64,000 bases of DNA from NCBI GenBank assembly GCA_905250125.1, contig CAJNOL010000122.1, forward strand, positions 62,001 through 126,000. The letters are read 5' to 3'. A model generated the notes under the pieces. That model did not search any database. It was given only the letters and a program-made list of their open reading frames with translations, and was not told the origin of the DNA. A program made the translations under genes and the position numbers. This DNA comes from Rotaria sordida. Its lineage: Eukaryota; Rotifera; Eurotatoria; Philodinida; Philodinidae. Of this stretch, positions 23,915 to 36,003 are shown in pieces (the stretch's first letter is position 1; the number at the start of each line of letters is the position of its first letter).

Positions 23915-24479
23915 GAGTGTGCGTGTTGTCGTACGTTGGTCCCATAAGGGTCATTCATCTCGTTCTTTCTGCTGCAATGTGTCATCGAATCAACCAGTAA
24001 AATTTTTCTTCAGGTACTTTATATCGATTACTTTCAACGACATACATACATACTCTACATCTGATATCAATATAAGTGTGTCTTTGTTCATGTCTGCAAA
24101 TAAACTGCGACTAATAAAGCATCAACCTTGATCTATACGTATATACTGAAGGTAAAAAAGACATCGATCACTAGGAATAATATTGATCTTGAAGGTTTCT
24201 TCCCATTGAATAAAAGACAACAATAACAACAAAATTTTAAAATTTTATCATATAGCCTTTAAATTTCTGTGATTTTTCTATGTACTTTCTCTCTCTCTTT
24301 CTTGCTTCAATGGTACTGAAAGTTCAAGGTTTAACACTTAACAAATACATAGAAAAGAATAGTGTACATCTATTAAATGCCTTTTTTTTCTTCTCTTTAC
24401 ACACTTCAATTTTAAAACAATGAAAAAAAAGAAGTCTCGTGCAATCGATCGATTACTACACATTTTCTTTTTCGTTTCT

Positions 24480-24612
24480 TTTTTTTTAACAAATAAATCA
24501 ACTAAAGCGAACATGTTTCTTGTTTTTTTTTTAACAAATAAATCAACTAAAACGAACATGTTTCTTGTTTTTTTTTAACAAATAAATTAACTAAAATGAA
24601 CATGTTTCTTTT
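24480..24612. repeat. Three-copy tandem repeat, ~46-bp unit, over the CEBPZ stop codon
   Basis: The unit (AACAAATAAATCAACTAAA, then CGAACATGTTTCTTG and a T-run) occurs three times in a row with a few substitutions. The copy nearest the gene supplies the last codons and the stop of CEBPZ (...KKHVHFS). The other two lie in the presumed 3' UTR. This is a local expansion of the coding end. Confidence 0.8.
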
Positions 24613-27600
24613 TTTTCTTCTTAATAACTTTTTGGTTCATTTGTTGACGTTTCTCACGACGAGTTAATTTTGGTTTCCGTCTACTTGTCTTTTTCATATA
24701 TTTATCATAGCGACGTGATCTTTGAGCATATGTGTGTTCGCGATCAAGTTCCCATTTAATTTGTTTCATTTCTAATTAAAATCAAATCATAACAAAAAAA
24801 GCAAATAATAATAAATAAAATTTTCATACCTCGTTCATTATCAACTTTAAAATTTTCATGAATATGTTGATTATTAATTGTATCATGTTCATTATCATCA
24901 ACTTGTTCATCATCAGATAATTCATCACCACCATTTAATGTAAAAGGACGATTATGTATATCATCATCATCATCACTATCATTACTTTTTAGTTCATTAT
25001 TTCGATGAATACGTTGAACAGTACTAGAAAGAAATGTTTTAATACAGAGAAAAAGAAAATATCAAATAGTTTTAACAAACCTTGCAATATCTTCAACACT
25101 ATTATTATCATCATCTTCATCGAGATCAATTTCGTCTTTATCCATATCGTCCATGAAATGGTCTAATGAGCATAAAAACAAAAAATATTAAAATGTACAA
25201 TGATTTGTTATCACGAACGACAAGATTAACGTCATGGATGAATAGTTTATGCTTTTTAGTATGCTTAATTATTTGTACAGAAAAAAAAAAGAAATTGAAT
25301 TTATATACTAATCATAATCGATGAAATTTTCTTAAGGTTTTTTTTTGGTAAGATTTTGATCATATTATTTGCATTATTTTTGAAGTACGATTTTGATATT
25401 ATAATAAAACGCTATCAATGAAATCATAAACAAATATTGATGATTATGCTGACGCTATCATTAATATAGTAGAAAAAATTTTTCTTTTTACAAGCTCAGA
25501 ATAACAATTGCATCACTTCTTTTTACTATTCGTGATATATCTAAAGTTATAGTGTTATGTAAATTTATTAGTACATGTTTATTGTCGTGACAGCGATAAG
25601 ATTTTTTTTTTCTTTTTGTGATAATTATCTCTAATGTATCAATTGCCAGATTTTTCTTTCCATTAATATTGAATCAATATTGAAAGTACTAAACAATATT
25701 CAAACTGTCATGATAACATATCAAGTTCTCAATATCATTTACTCTTTAATATGTATCAGAAATTGATACAGACCTATTTTTGTAGTAGGTTTGCCTTATT
25801 CATCAAAGATTATAAACGTTTTTAGTTTGCATGTACTTGTTATCTAGTTTCATCAGCGTGACCCGTCTGTTTATTTTTCTTTTATATTAATATTATGATA
25901 ATAGTTGAGTGAGAAGTAAGTCTATCTTGATAAAAAAAAAAGAAAAGGCAAAGAAGCCAGATATACCGAAATGCTATGATTATACGAAACATGTACTGAT
26001 CTAATACAAAATATCTCTATCGAGAATCGACGAACGAAGAAAATATTAACATTTAGAAAAACCTTTGTTTTTGAATAAGAACATTTTGAATGAATCGGAT
26101 AAACATATTCAAAGAGACATATAAACTCCTTCTGTATTAAGACAATACAAATATCAATCAAAGAATAATAAGAATTATTCTACGATTTATGTAACATAAT
26201 AATAATAATAATAATAGTAATAATAATAACCGATTACAATGTACAAAAAATAACTGGAATAAACTAAATAAATCATTTTTTATCCTCTAGTAGTACAGAT
26301 ACTTCACTGTTTATTTTAATATTTACCTTTCCTGCTCAAAAGTGATGTCTTTTATCCAAAATTTACATAAGAAAAGTGGCAAGGAGACTCAATAGTCAAT
26401 TCATAACTCTGATATGTATTGAGATTGAAGTATAGTTTAGCAAAGAATTATTTGTATACTAAATGAACTACGCTTAGATTTTAATTGACAAACAAGGATT
26501 CTGATCGATGCTCAAGCTCTCTCTCTCTCTCTGTTCGTTTCAACTAATAGATCGACGAAGCACAAATAAGAAGTTTTGTAATGAATTATAGAAACCTTGT
26601 AGGAGAAGAAATAATAATAACTACTCGTTTCATCTCCATATATATATATATATATATATATTTGCTTTCGAACACTTTCACATTTCTTTTATGAAAATAG
26701 ACGAATTTTTTCTTTTCATTGAAACTGGGCTCATTTAATCTTGAGTGTTACTCAAGATTTTCAATGTGTTCATTTTTGATTATTTTACAAAAAAAAAGAA
26801 AGAAAGGATTCATTTGAAAAGATACTTTCAACTATAAATTTCAACAAATTTTTTTTTCTTTTAATATTATATATTTAGCATTTTTTTTAAATCGTAACTT
26901 ACTTAAATATTTATCAAATTCATCATCGGATACACTTGAAATACTTTCATTATCATCAATATCTCCTTCAATTGATTTGTGTTTCTTTTTTTCTTGTGCT
27001 AAATCACTATTTTCTTGTCGCATTTTCATAAATCTAAATATAAAAAAAAACATAATCATTTTGTTTTCTTGTGAATTTACAAATTATTAACATACGTATA
27101 TAGAAAACGTTCATCAGCTGGAATATGAGCTGGATTTAATCGTGTATATTCATTACTATCAACAGCTACTGCTTTAACACCTTTAGGTAAATAAAGTCGA
27201 CCAGCAGCATGACGAGATTTTGTTCTTAGATGTTCTAATCAAATGAAATAAAAATTTAATTTTAATGAATGAAAATATTTTATTATTACCATGTTTAGTA
27301 ATTTGTTTTTTGGGATTTTTATAAACAAAACGATCAAAAAAACGCATTGAATTAAAATCAACTAATGGATTACCATTATAATCAATGGATTTTCCCTAAA
27401 TACAAGTCTATTAGTGCACTTCCTGCAATATTAAAATGTGAAACACGATTTAGTTGATCTTACTCATCTCAATAGGATTATTCGATTCTGTCTATTTCGA
27501 GACATATGTCTTCAATATCGTTTTACTTAATCTTCCAGAAATGTGACAAGGAAGTAATTCATATGTATATATTATAATGCAATGTTATTGATATACAATC

Positions 27601-30600
27601 TGTCATCGTATATCAAAATACAAGAGGCGCGGGACTGTTACTACGGTATCTATCACGGTCTGTGAAGGTCTCTGATAATCATCTGCCATCTAATTTCTTA
27701 CTCTTATACTTCAATATTATTTTTATATCGTGTTTCACAAAATTATACAATAAAAAAAAAGAAAAAATAGAACTATTTTTACATCGAAAAGATTTTGAGC
27801 AAATAATGCAACTGTTGGATGAGAATGATTTTTAAGAAATAATAATTCATGTAAACATGTATAATCACTACCACAATATAATGGATTACGTTTATATATA
27901 TCATAATGATTTGTATGATTTTGATTTGTTTTATTTAAAATTTTATGATTCCATGAAGAAATTTCTGGTACAATTTGTAATGGTTGATCATCTTCACTAA
28001 CAACATCATGAAAATGTTCTTCTTCATCATCATCATCTTTCATTGTCTTATCATTTTTTGATGATAGAATATTTTGTTTTTGAGAAAATAAAAGTAATCG
28101 TTGACCATTAGAATGTCGTTTAACAATTTCAGATATAAGTAAAAGTATACCACAAATAAATGGTACATCATTAAAAAGACATAAGTGTAATAAACGCTTA
28201 ATAAATGCCTATAAGAAAAAAAAATTTTTTGTTTTGTTGTACAAAAAAAAAATGAAACAAACTCGTATGCGAGATTCCATTGTATCTTTTAACATGGATT
28301 TAAATATAAGATTAAGAAATGTTGAAAGCATTTTAGAATTTTTCCATTCTGGTTCAGATAATTTTTTATATAATGCATTATAATATCGTTCATCAATTTC
28401 TGGTCTTAATAGATTGAAAAAAATTGATTTTCTATACATTTTTTTTTGTATAAATAAATATTTACCGTTGTTCAACAATACGAAAAAGTAATTGTAATGC
28501 TCGGACACTTGTTTTAAAATTTGTTGAATGAACAATACGAAATAAATCATTGAGATGTTCAATTATATTATCAAGATCAACTAAAATTTCAAATCAAAAG
28601 AGATTTTCTCATAAGAAAAATAAAAGAAAAAGAATACTGCTTGTTATTTTATATTAGCTGTTCTTTAATATCTAACATAAATTATCCTTCTGATATAGAA
28701 AATTTTTGATCATGTTGAAACGAGTGGTAGCATTTGCTTTATTTTTTAAAGGAACATGAAATAATCTAAATCGATATTATGAAAATATATTGTTCCCATG
28801 TAATACTTAATTGAAACCGACGATTTTGAGAGTTTCAGAAGAATATTTATAACATGACAACGGAACCGTTTGGAGAAGTCGACCTTGATTTTTCTCTATC
28901 AAATGATTATCTTGAAAATCAATTTTTATAGCCATCGTTTAGAAAATAGGCACTGAGGAATTGACTACGACGTATTTATATTTAACACTATTAAAATTTG
29001 CTTCCCCAGTCGATGGATTACTATCTTATTTCATAGAATTGACCAAAATTTTAATCAAAGAAGTATATAGACACTGATAATATTTTTAATAGTTTATTGA
29101 AGGAGATGAATAACTAGCTGAGAAAAGAAAAATTAGACTCATACTTGATAGTTAAACAAATAACGGTTTCGAGGTGAGTGTCCTGTATATAGAATGGCGA
29201 CATTTTTTCTTTTCATATAGGTATCAAATTATACTTGAAGTACAATACGATACTAGTACTTGACGGCTTCTGTATATTATAATGAGCGACAAACTGCTGA
29301 TGATGAAGGTTTTGCAACATAGATGCAATTTTGGTGCATAGCTTTCAACACCCATCCACTAAATTTTATAAAAAAAAAGAGTAAGGTTCTTGCAACCATG
29401 TAGAGATTTTGTATTTGTGCATTCTCTTTTCTTTCTTTCGTTTTTCAAGTGTTATAATATGGCACCTAACAAACATCAATATTCCGTATGTTTTCTTTCG
29501 TTCTATTTATACACATGAAATTACACATATCGTCTGTCTTCTAGTTTATTCGAGTATGTTTATTTTTCTGTCGGATATATCGATCATCATCTATATTATA
29601 AAGAGCAGAATCCATTAGGTGCTGAAATTTCCAGACACAAACATTTTACAGACTGTAATAAAGACTGTTCTTTCATTCAATAAGAATAAATTTGTGCTAC
29701 AAATAATTCTGCTATGAAAAGATTAAAGAAACTACACGATTGTATAACTCATTATATTGATAAGAAGTCCAAAAGGTCTATGAAAAGCAGGCTTGGTGTG
29801 CCCATGACAGGTCATTAACTTTTTTAGCCTGTCTATGTCTGTCATTCATATTCATCAACCTAGTCTGCTTAACTATGTCTTATTTTTTTACATACTAATA
29901 TTATGATGATAATTGAATAGAAACAGAACACTGTCGTTAAAAGAGACTAAAGAAGACATCTATACTGACATGACATGACTAGATGAAAGATTTGTTGATA
30001 TAATACAGTATGTCTTAGTCGAGAATAGACGAACGAAGAACATATTGAATGAATAAATTGAAAGAGGCATAACAGTAAGAATTACTCGATCATTTAAGTA
30101 ACATAATAATAATAAAAACTGATTAGACAGTGTGAACAGTAACTTAAATAAATCATTACTCAGCTTCTAGTGGCACTGATACTTCACTGTATATTTTTAT
30201 ATCTATCTTTCCTATTGAAAAAATGGAATTTTTTATCGGAAACTTAGGAAAGAAATGTGACAGACAGGCGATCTGTCTGTTCCGTATCTATCTCAAGCAG
30301 GCTGACTCGAGATAATTTGTTTGAATCAGTAGTTAGAGCACATCGGGTTGGTCTCGGATTCGAAAATTTTGATCTGATAGTATCCATCTGTGATACTGAT
30401 TGTTTTAAGCTCAAAATTAGTTATTGTGTCAAATTTAGTTCTACTAGTCTAACTAATGAATATGAACTAATGCAGAAAAATTTTTCAGAATATAAAAACA
30501 AGAAACTATTTATTATTTTATTTAGATAAACAGAACCATTATCTTCTAATTTTACTATTCAAAAAAAGCGAATTTCAAGTTAGATCTCCCCTTGAAAAAT

Positions 30601-33600
30601 CGATCTTGGGTCAAATGCAATCAAATCGCATGAAATTTTTTGCCATATTCCATGATGTTCTCGGGAGAGATTTAACAAACAAGAGACAAAAAACGTCATT
30701 TGACAATATAAAATTCTCTGCGAGTCTTCATTGTATAGATGTAATTTTTTTTAATTTGAGTGTGTCAGATTGCAATACTCTTTTTCTTAAGTTCTTATTA
30801 TTTTATGCGGAGAACAAGGATGACAAGTTCGATATGTCAAAAAACTTTCAAATGGTCATTTATTTATGGAAGTGCTTTTTTATATAATAATAAAAATTCC
30901 TTAATTCAAAAAAAACGGACTCCGTAGCGTCATATGCTCTTTCAAAGAAAAAAAAACAGTCATTGGCTATAATGAAGTTCCTTCAAGAATTTTGGGATGT
31001 ACGATTAGAAAAGAATATTTGTCAAGCAGAAGATCACGAAACTCATCAAAAGTTTTGGAAAAAAATGAAATGCTAAATAAAATTTTTTTGAATAGAAATA
31101 CTTTTTCATATTGCTCGTTCTACATATCGTTCGAAACTTTCTAAAAATTTTAATCTACTACTATATGAGAAAATTTTTTTATATTTTTCTATTCCTTTAT
31201 TTACCTTTAGCAAATGAAATAGCACGCGTAACACCGCCAAGAAGTATTGCAAAAAATTTTGAACTAACATTTTCTTTAACACTAAATAACTATAATCAAA
31301 TAAAAAAACAAAAGAATTCCTATAAACAATATAAAATTTTCTTTAAATTTTACCCGAAAAAGAGCAAAATAAATTTTAATAAGTTTATTAGCTAAATCAT
31401 TGTCTTGACTTGTAAATATCATTGCTGTTAAACAACATAAACCATAATGTCTATAAGTGAATAATTTATAAAAAAAACAATGAAAAATTCTTTTTTTTTT
31501 CTTTTCTTATCATACTGTGCACTTTGACGAATATTTTGTCGAAAAAGAAGTCGTTCAATTTCATTGACAAGAACAGTTTTCATACCTGGATGTTTTTCCA
31601 CTATTAAATAATAATTTTATAAGACAAAATAAAAATGCTTTTTTTTATTTCTTTTCTTACAAAGTTGATTAAGCAAATGGAGAGTTTTAGCAGCAACATT
31701 GGAATCTAGATCGCCTAATTTATCAACAATCAATTCAAGTAAACGTTTTTCTTGTTCAGGTCGTTGAGATAGTAAACGTTCAAGCATTGATATTGCTTTA
31801 ATACGTATTGGACCGATTGGATCATGAGCTATTTGCTGAAAAAAAAAATCCAATCCACATTATCGAAAAGAACGAGAACGTATTAGGACCTATTTTGCCT
31901 GACTTATTTCTTTCTTACAAAGAAACATAAGGATTTTCAAGTTTTATAGCGCTTGAGCTGATGCATCTAACCGTATTTTAATATTGCCACGGAATCTTAA
32001 ATCAGGAGCACTTATACCCTTTGCAAGCTTGACCATCATCATAAGATTTCTTCGTGTTGTAAGCAAAGAAGACAGATGTTTCTACTGAAAGGAAGTCACA
32101 ATTTAATGAGCTCACTCATAGTGTGGTCAATAGAGCATGATTTGAACTGCATTTTAGTACTAAAACATTGAACAAATAATCTTTCGGTGAGTCGAGAATG
32201 GACGGGCAAGAACGTTTGAACAGTCCAAATCGATGAATTTACAACTACTAGGCGATCTTGGGACCCTTATGTTTCAGAAAATAAAAACAAACATGTTGCC
32301 AAAATTTCTATGATAGTAGAATACATGATGAACTACAAGAACATGTGTAATTTGTTCATAGGTGAAAGTAGTCATTTTTTGATTGAATCCTGAGAGAGCC
32401 ACGGATAAATTTTTCGACGAAAATAAAAATTATCTGAACACTTTAAAACACATATAGATGGGCTCAGTTTTTTTATGCTGGTTTCAAATATATTATTTGT
32501 TTTGACTAGGAAAGTAACGAGTCTGACGAAAATCTGTACATATCAGTCAAAAAAATGGCCACTTTTACCTATCTGAAGAAAAGGACTTCGACTTCAAACA
32601 TACGGCCATACTTCTTTCTGGACAAATTATACATTTTCTTGTAGCTCGTCATATACTCGACTAGTACTGGAATTTTTGCAATACGTTCATTTTTATTTTC
32701 TGAGATATAAGACTTCCAAGATCAGCTAGTGGCCATAAATCCGTTGATTTGAAATGCTCAAATGTTCTTGTCCCGTCTATTCTTAACTCCACAAAAAGTC
32801 ATTTATTTAATGTTTTGATACCACAATGGAGCTCAAGTTATGCTCTATTGATCAAACTATGAGTGAGCTCATTGATTTGTGACTTAATTTTAGAAGAAGA
32901 GTCTGTCTTCTTAGTTCACAACATGAAGTAATCTTCTGATAATGATCAAGTTTATATGAAGGTATAAGTGCTCCTGATTTAAGACTTTGCAGCAACATTA
33001 AAATACAGTTAGATGCATCAGCTTAAACAGTACAAAATCTGACAATTTTTATGTTACTTTCCGAGAAAAAAAGCAATCAGCGAAAACAGACTCTTATGCA
33101 CCACTGGCTCTTGAATCATTCATAACATACTTGAAGTAAATCAATAAAATTTGAATAAAGTTGTTTAATTGTTTCTTCAACAAATGCAAGTGCAGCTGTT
33201 TGTTTTGTAGTTGGTTGCTTTGCTTGTTGATTAATGAAAAATAAACGACGATTTTCTGGTAAATAAATATTAATAAAAATATCTTCAAGAACTGCAGCTA
33301 TTGTTAATGCATCACGACGATGTTGAATATTAGATCGTAAAAGATGAACTAAATTTTCTAGTTCTTTTATACCATGAATTGGTGAACGACGAATTAATGT
33401 AACTAGAGCAGCAAGACGATCCTAAGAAAAATTATTTAAAATGAAAAAGATAAAAATTATTTTTCGATGAAATAAATAATGTTACTTTAGATGTTGTTGA
33501 AAGTGATGTCTGTAACCATTGATAATCAGATGATTGATCCTGTTGATAGAGTTTTTGATAGAGATCACATTCTATTCGATAGATTTGTTCACATTTTTCT

Positions 33601-33758
33601 TTATCATATTTTTCATTGATAGGTTTTGATGACGAAGAAAGCGTAGATGAGTTTTCAAGTGAATACCATTTTGGAATATCTTTGCCTACTGTGAAAAGAA
33701 GTTCCGATTTGTTTGGTACAGAGATTTGTGATCTCGATTTTTTTGTTTTTGCGACCAT
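24587..33758 (-). CDS. CEBPZ: CCAAT/enhancer-binding protein zeta (Noc1/Mak21 family), complete
   Basis: Fifteen exons join in phase with GT..AG ends: 33486-33758, 33131-33421, 31661-31835, 31516-31600, 31354-31450, 31205-31289, 28466-28580, 28263-28404, 27783-28208, 27290-27395, 27096-27234, 26903-27033, 25081-25162, 24830-25023 and 24587-24771. The total is 2526 nt, or 841 aa plus stop. CBF/Mak21 hallmarks include the HEAT-like block RIKAISMLERLLSQRPEQEK, the CBF-domain stretch (RALQLLFRIVEQR, DERYYNALYKKL), the signature RNPLYCGSDYTCLHEL with HPTVALFAQNLFD, and RFFDRFVYKNPKKQ. It ends with acidic Asp/Glu stretches and a Lys/Arg-rich C-terminus. The family acts in the nucleolus in 60S subunit assembly. 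The protein is shorter than the roughly 1,050 aa of human CEBPZ, mostly through shorter acidic spacers. Large introns (1.3, 2.6 and 1.7 kb) contain repeats; the others are mostly 50-75 nt. Start ATG at 33758. Confidence 0.93.
25800..26400. repeat. Dispersed repeat pair, copy 1 (CEBPZ intron)
   Basis: Resembles 29,785-30,265 in the same orientation: AATATTATGAT near the start, TCGAGAAT(C/A)GACGAACGAAGAA, an AATAATAATAA block, AAATAAATCATT and GATACTTCACTGT. Both copies are in introns of CEBPZ. Probably an old non-autonomous element. The internal (AAT)n at 26,200-26,232 is longer in this copy. Confidence 0.6.
26637..26661. repeat. (AT)n microsatellite
   Basis: About twelve AT units in the CEBPZ intron 25163-26902. 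Confidence 0.9.
27437..27739. mobile_element. MITE with 13-bp perfect terminal inverted repeats
   Basis: The left end TGTGAAACACGAT is mirrored exactly by ATCGTGTTTCACA on the right. The element is 303 bp, non-coding, and lies in the CEBPZ intron 27396-27782. A related, shorter copy with the same end occurs at about 62,568-62,735. No clear target-site duplication was seen. Confidence 0.7.
29785..30265. repeat. Dispersed repeat pair, copy 2 (CEBPZ intron)
   Basis: Partner of 25,800-26,400, shorter through internal deletions. It lies in the 2.6-kb intron 28581-31204. The rest of that intron has no exon that I can fit; short ORFs at 30,257-30,890 have no family resemblance. Confidence 0.55.
31915..33065. 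mobile_element. Foldback element (~1.15 kb) with very long imperfect inverted arms
   Basis: The left arm (about 31,915-32,400) and right arm (about 32,530-33,065) are inverted copies. Shared blocks include GCTGATGCATCTAAC, TTAAATCAGGAGCACTTATACC, GAAGAAGACAGA-type, AATGAGCTCACTCATAG and CAAAAATTTC/CAAAAATTCC. There is a short unpaired centre and no transposase. It fills the CEBPZ intron 31836-33130 without disturbing the splice sites. It is likely a non-autonomous DNA transposon able to form a long hairpin. Confidence 0.75.
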
Positions 33759-35320
33759 CTATCAATATCTAAGAAAAATTTAGAACAGTATCTTCAACAA
33801 AAAAAGAATACAATAGAATTAATGAATACAAGTTCATGAGAATCAAAGAAGGATTGGTTGTTGAGAACATTTTAGCATTGTATAAAAGTTATAGATGTCA
33901 CTTATATACAATTCAATTCACTCTTCAAAATAATATTTCGATAGTTGTTCTTTTTGAAGTAAATAATTGGAATGATAGAAAAGATATTGATTTTTTCCAC
34001 AACCATCAGAGCTGGCAACTTCATCAAATGTCCGCCAGTTGTCAGATCTACTAGAGCGATAATTCACTTCAAATTCTTGAGAAGGAGCTGTGAGTGTGGA
34101 TACATGTGCGAGTGTTAGTATGATTAAGTGTAGATCTTAGTTTTACCTATACACACATCCACATCCAGGGTAGAACAATGTGTGAGATGAAAACATATTT
34201 TTTGACTCCCGAAACGAAACACTTTGGAAGGAAGAGGAGTAAGCAACATTTTAGCCAAGGAGATGTCTCTTCTAGCTAGAGATCGGAACCGACAAATCAT
34301 CAGATAGATACTAAAATTTCCAACTCTATTTTGATAAATCTTGACTCTTTAAGGCTTGAGCTTGAAGATTCTAATATATATGTATTATAATGTTTTCTTT
34401 AAATAATCCAAAACGTGTAGAGCCGTTGATCTCAAAAAGATCCAAAAATCTTCGCATTCATCTGACAATTTAACAGTCTCAGTTCTGAGTAATTTTTGAA
34501 ACCGCCGATCTCTATATTTCGCTATCAGCAAATCAAAAACACACTAGTTTTTCAACTTTCGTCACTGTGTACACTTAGTACTCAATTCCTTGGTATTTTT
34601 CGTTCGGATTGAATAAAGATTGAAGTGGAAAGTAGAGCAACTTTCAAAACGGTCCCATAATGGACATCTTTCAGTGAGAAACAGAAGTAACTACAGCACA
34701 CTGGACGAAAGTTTTTCTCTTATACTCTTCCCTTATTTTCAATTGTGTGATCACTTTAAAAACTTTATGGAAATTCATATTGACATTATGAATACATCGA
34801 ATCTGTCTGTGTGTACTCTATACATCGGATTAGTAAGCTGTTGAGACATGACACATCCACGATCGACTGATAAGTGTCTAATCCACAATTAATGAGATAT
34901 ATTTTAAAACAGTCTGTACATCTTCGTTGTCTGCGATTTTCGGAGAAACAGTGCAATATTCAAGCTAAATTGAAGTAGAATGAGATGACAAACATCAGCG
35001 AATCCAAGTTGCATATTTTCTTCCACGTATAAAAAATAAGAATGAATAAATTCTTGCATGAATTCAGTCTTACGAGGGCGTTAGCTAAAATTATACTCGT
35101 TATAGTTATTGATAAGAACCAGGTGAATGAAACTGTCAAAAAAAAAAAGAAACATTCTTGCTGTGATGTATTTTCTGCTTGAGATGTTAATAAAATAATA
35201 TGAAACTTCGGCTGCATACGGTATCGAGTTTAGACACGAAAGAAGCAAAAATACTCATTGAACGTGGACCACTGAAATAGGAAATGAGACAAAAAAGTAA
35301 TTTTTTCCATGCTCGAACGG

Positions 35321-35330
35321 CTATATAATC
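35321..35330 (+). promoter_or_regulatory. Possible TATA element, gene copy 1
   Basis: CTATATAATC, 317 nt before the next element block and conserved in the second copy at 39868-39877 although the flanks have diverged. Assigned only by resemblance and conservation. Confidence 0.25.
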
Positions 35331-35444
35331 ACTACATGTAGAAAAAAAACCTGCTTCCGGTTAAACTTGCAATATTAATCGACAAAAAGTTGCATGCGCA
35401 TGCATCGTGAATGAAGAAGAAAATAGATTGAAAAATGCGTCGTA

Positions 35445-35564
35445 AGGTAGCGATTGGCAGAGAGAAGAATGATTGTTCTAAGCAGCTATTTCCTTTTTAT
35501 TCTCTCGATCGTTTCGCTAACTTCTCTTCCGATAATGAACACCATGTTCGTGAACGTTTAAATG
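35445..35564 (+). promoter_or_regulatory. 120-bp upstream block identical in both gene copies
   Basis: This block matches 39,921-40,040 base for base by eye, while sequence further upstream differs at many positions. It ends about 80 nt before the start codon and contains TGTTCGTGAACG, an imperfect inverted repeat. It is probably proximal promoter or 5' UTR, kept alike by selection or gene conversion. Confidence 0.5.
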
Positions 35565-35646
35565 TGAATACAGAAAAAAAGTAAAACCACTCATTCACTC
35601 GTACGGATAGAACAGCAGCTAGTAAACAAACTACCACTCGGGCATT

Positions 35647-35976
35647 ATGTCTCAATCATCGCACAAGACTCTCGTCGAACAATTTGCTCAGACCGTCAGC
35701 TGTCGTCAACTAGATCAACTCGATAAATTTCTCGAAGCCGATATTCAGAAAACAACCGATTCGAAAGTTATCTACAAGAATATTCAAGAAGCCCAAGATT
35801 ATTATAGCGATGAAAGCGCCACACAGTGGAAGATTGTAGAGTTTATCCAGGATGATCCAAAGAGCAATACAATGCAGGCTCGCATCAGCCATGGTGGTAA
35901 AACATACAAAACGACATACACGTTTGGTTCATCTGGAAAAATTCATCGGATCGATACTGTTCTCGACAACCAATAG
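35647..35976 (+). CDS. Small NTF2/SnoaL-like protein, copy 1
   Basis: An intronless 109-aa ORF starting MSQSSHKTLVEQFAQ. It has a helical N-terminus, then a DSKVIYKNIQEAQDYY stretch and a beta-rich C-terminal half (QARISHGGKTYKTTYTF, SGKIHRIDTVLDNQ). Length and helix-then-sheet order suit a single-domain NTF2-like (SnoaL) cone fold. No catalytic residues can be assigned and no signal peptide is present, so a cytosolic small-ligand or dimerisation role is only a guess. It uses G/C-ending codons more than neighbouring genes. A poly-A signal AATAAA sits at 35998-36003. A near-identical copy lies 4,477 bp downstream. Confidence 0.85.
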   Translation: MSQSSHKTLVEQFAQTVSCRQLDQLDKFLEADIQKTTDSKVIYKNIQEAQDYYSDESATQWKIVEFIQDDPKSNTMQARISHGGKTYKTTYTFGSSGKIHRIDTVLDNQ

Positions 35977-36003
35977 AATATGAGCAATAACTACATCAAT
36001 AAA

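Larger units (their letters stand above)
33759..35644. other. Intergenic, divergent promoter side of CEBPZ and the first NTF2-like gene
   Basis: No ORF here is recognisable. A G/T-rich then C/A-rich pair near 34,093-34,165 (GTGAGTGTGGATAC ... ACACACATCCACATCC) can form a hairpin. From about 34,966 the sequence is homologous to 39,523 onward and belongs to the duplicated segment. Confidence 0.5.

Noticed and set aside
35710..35892. Minus-strand ORF, repeated at 40133-40369
   Set aside because: Antisense of the NTF2-like genes; no independent start or composition.
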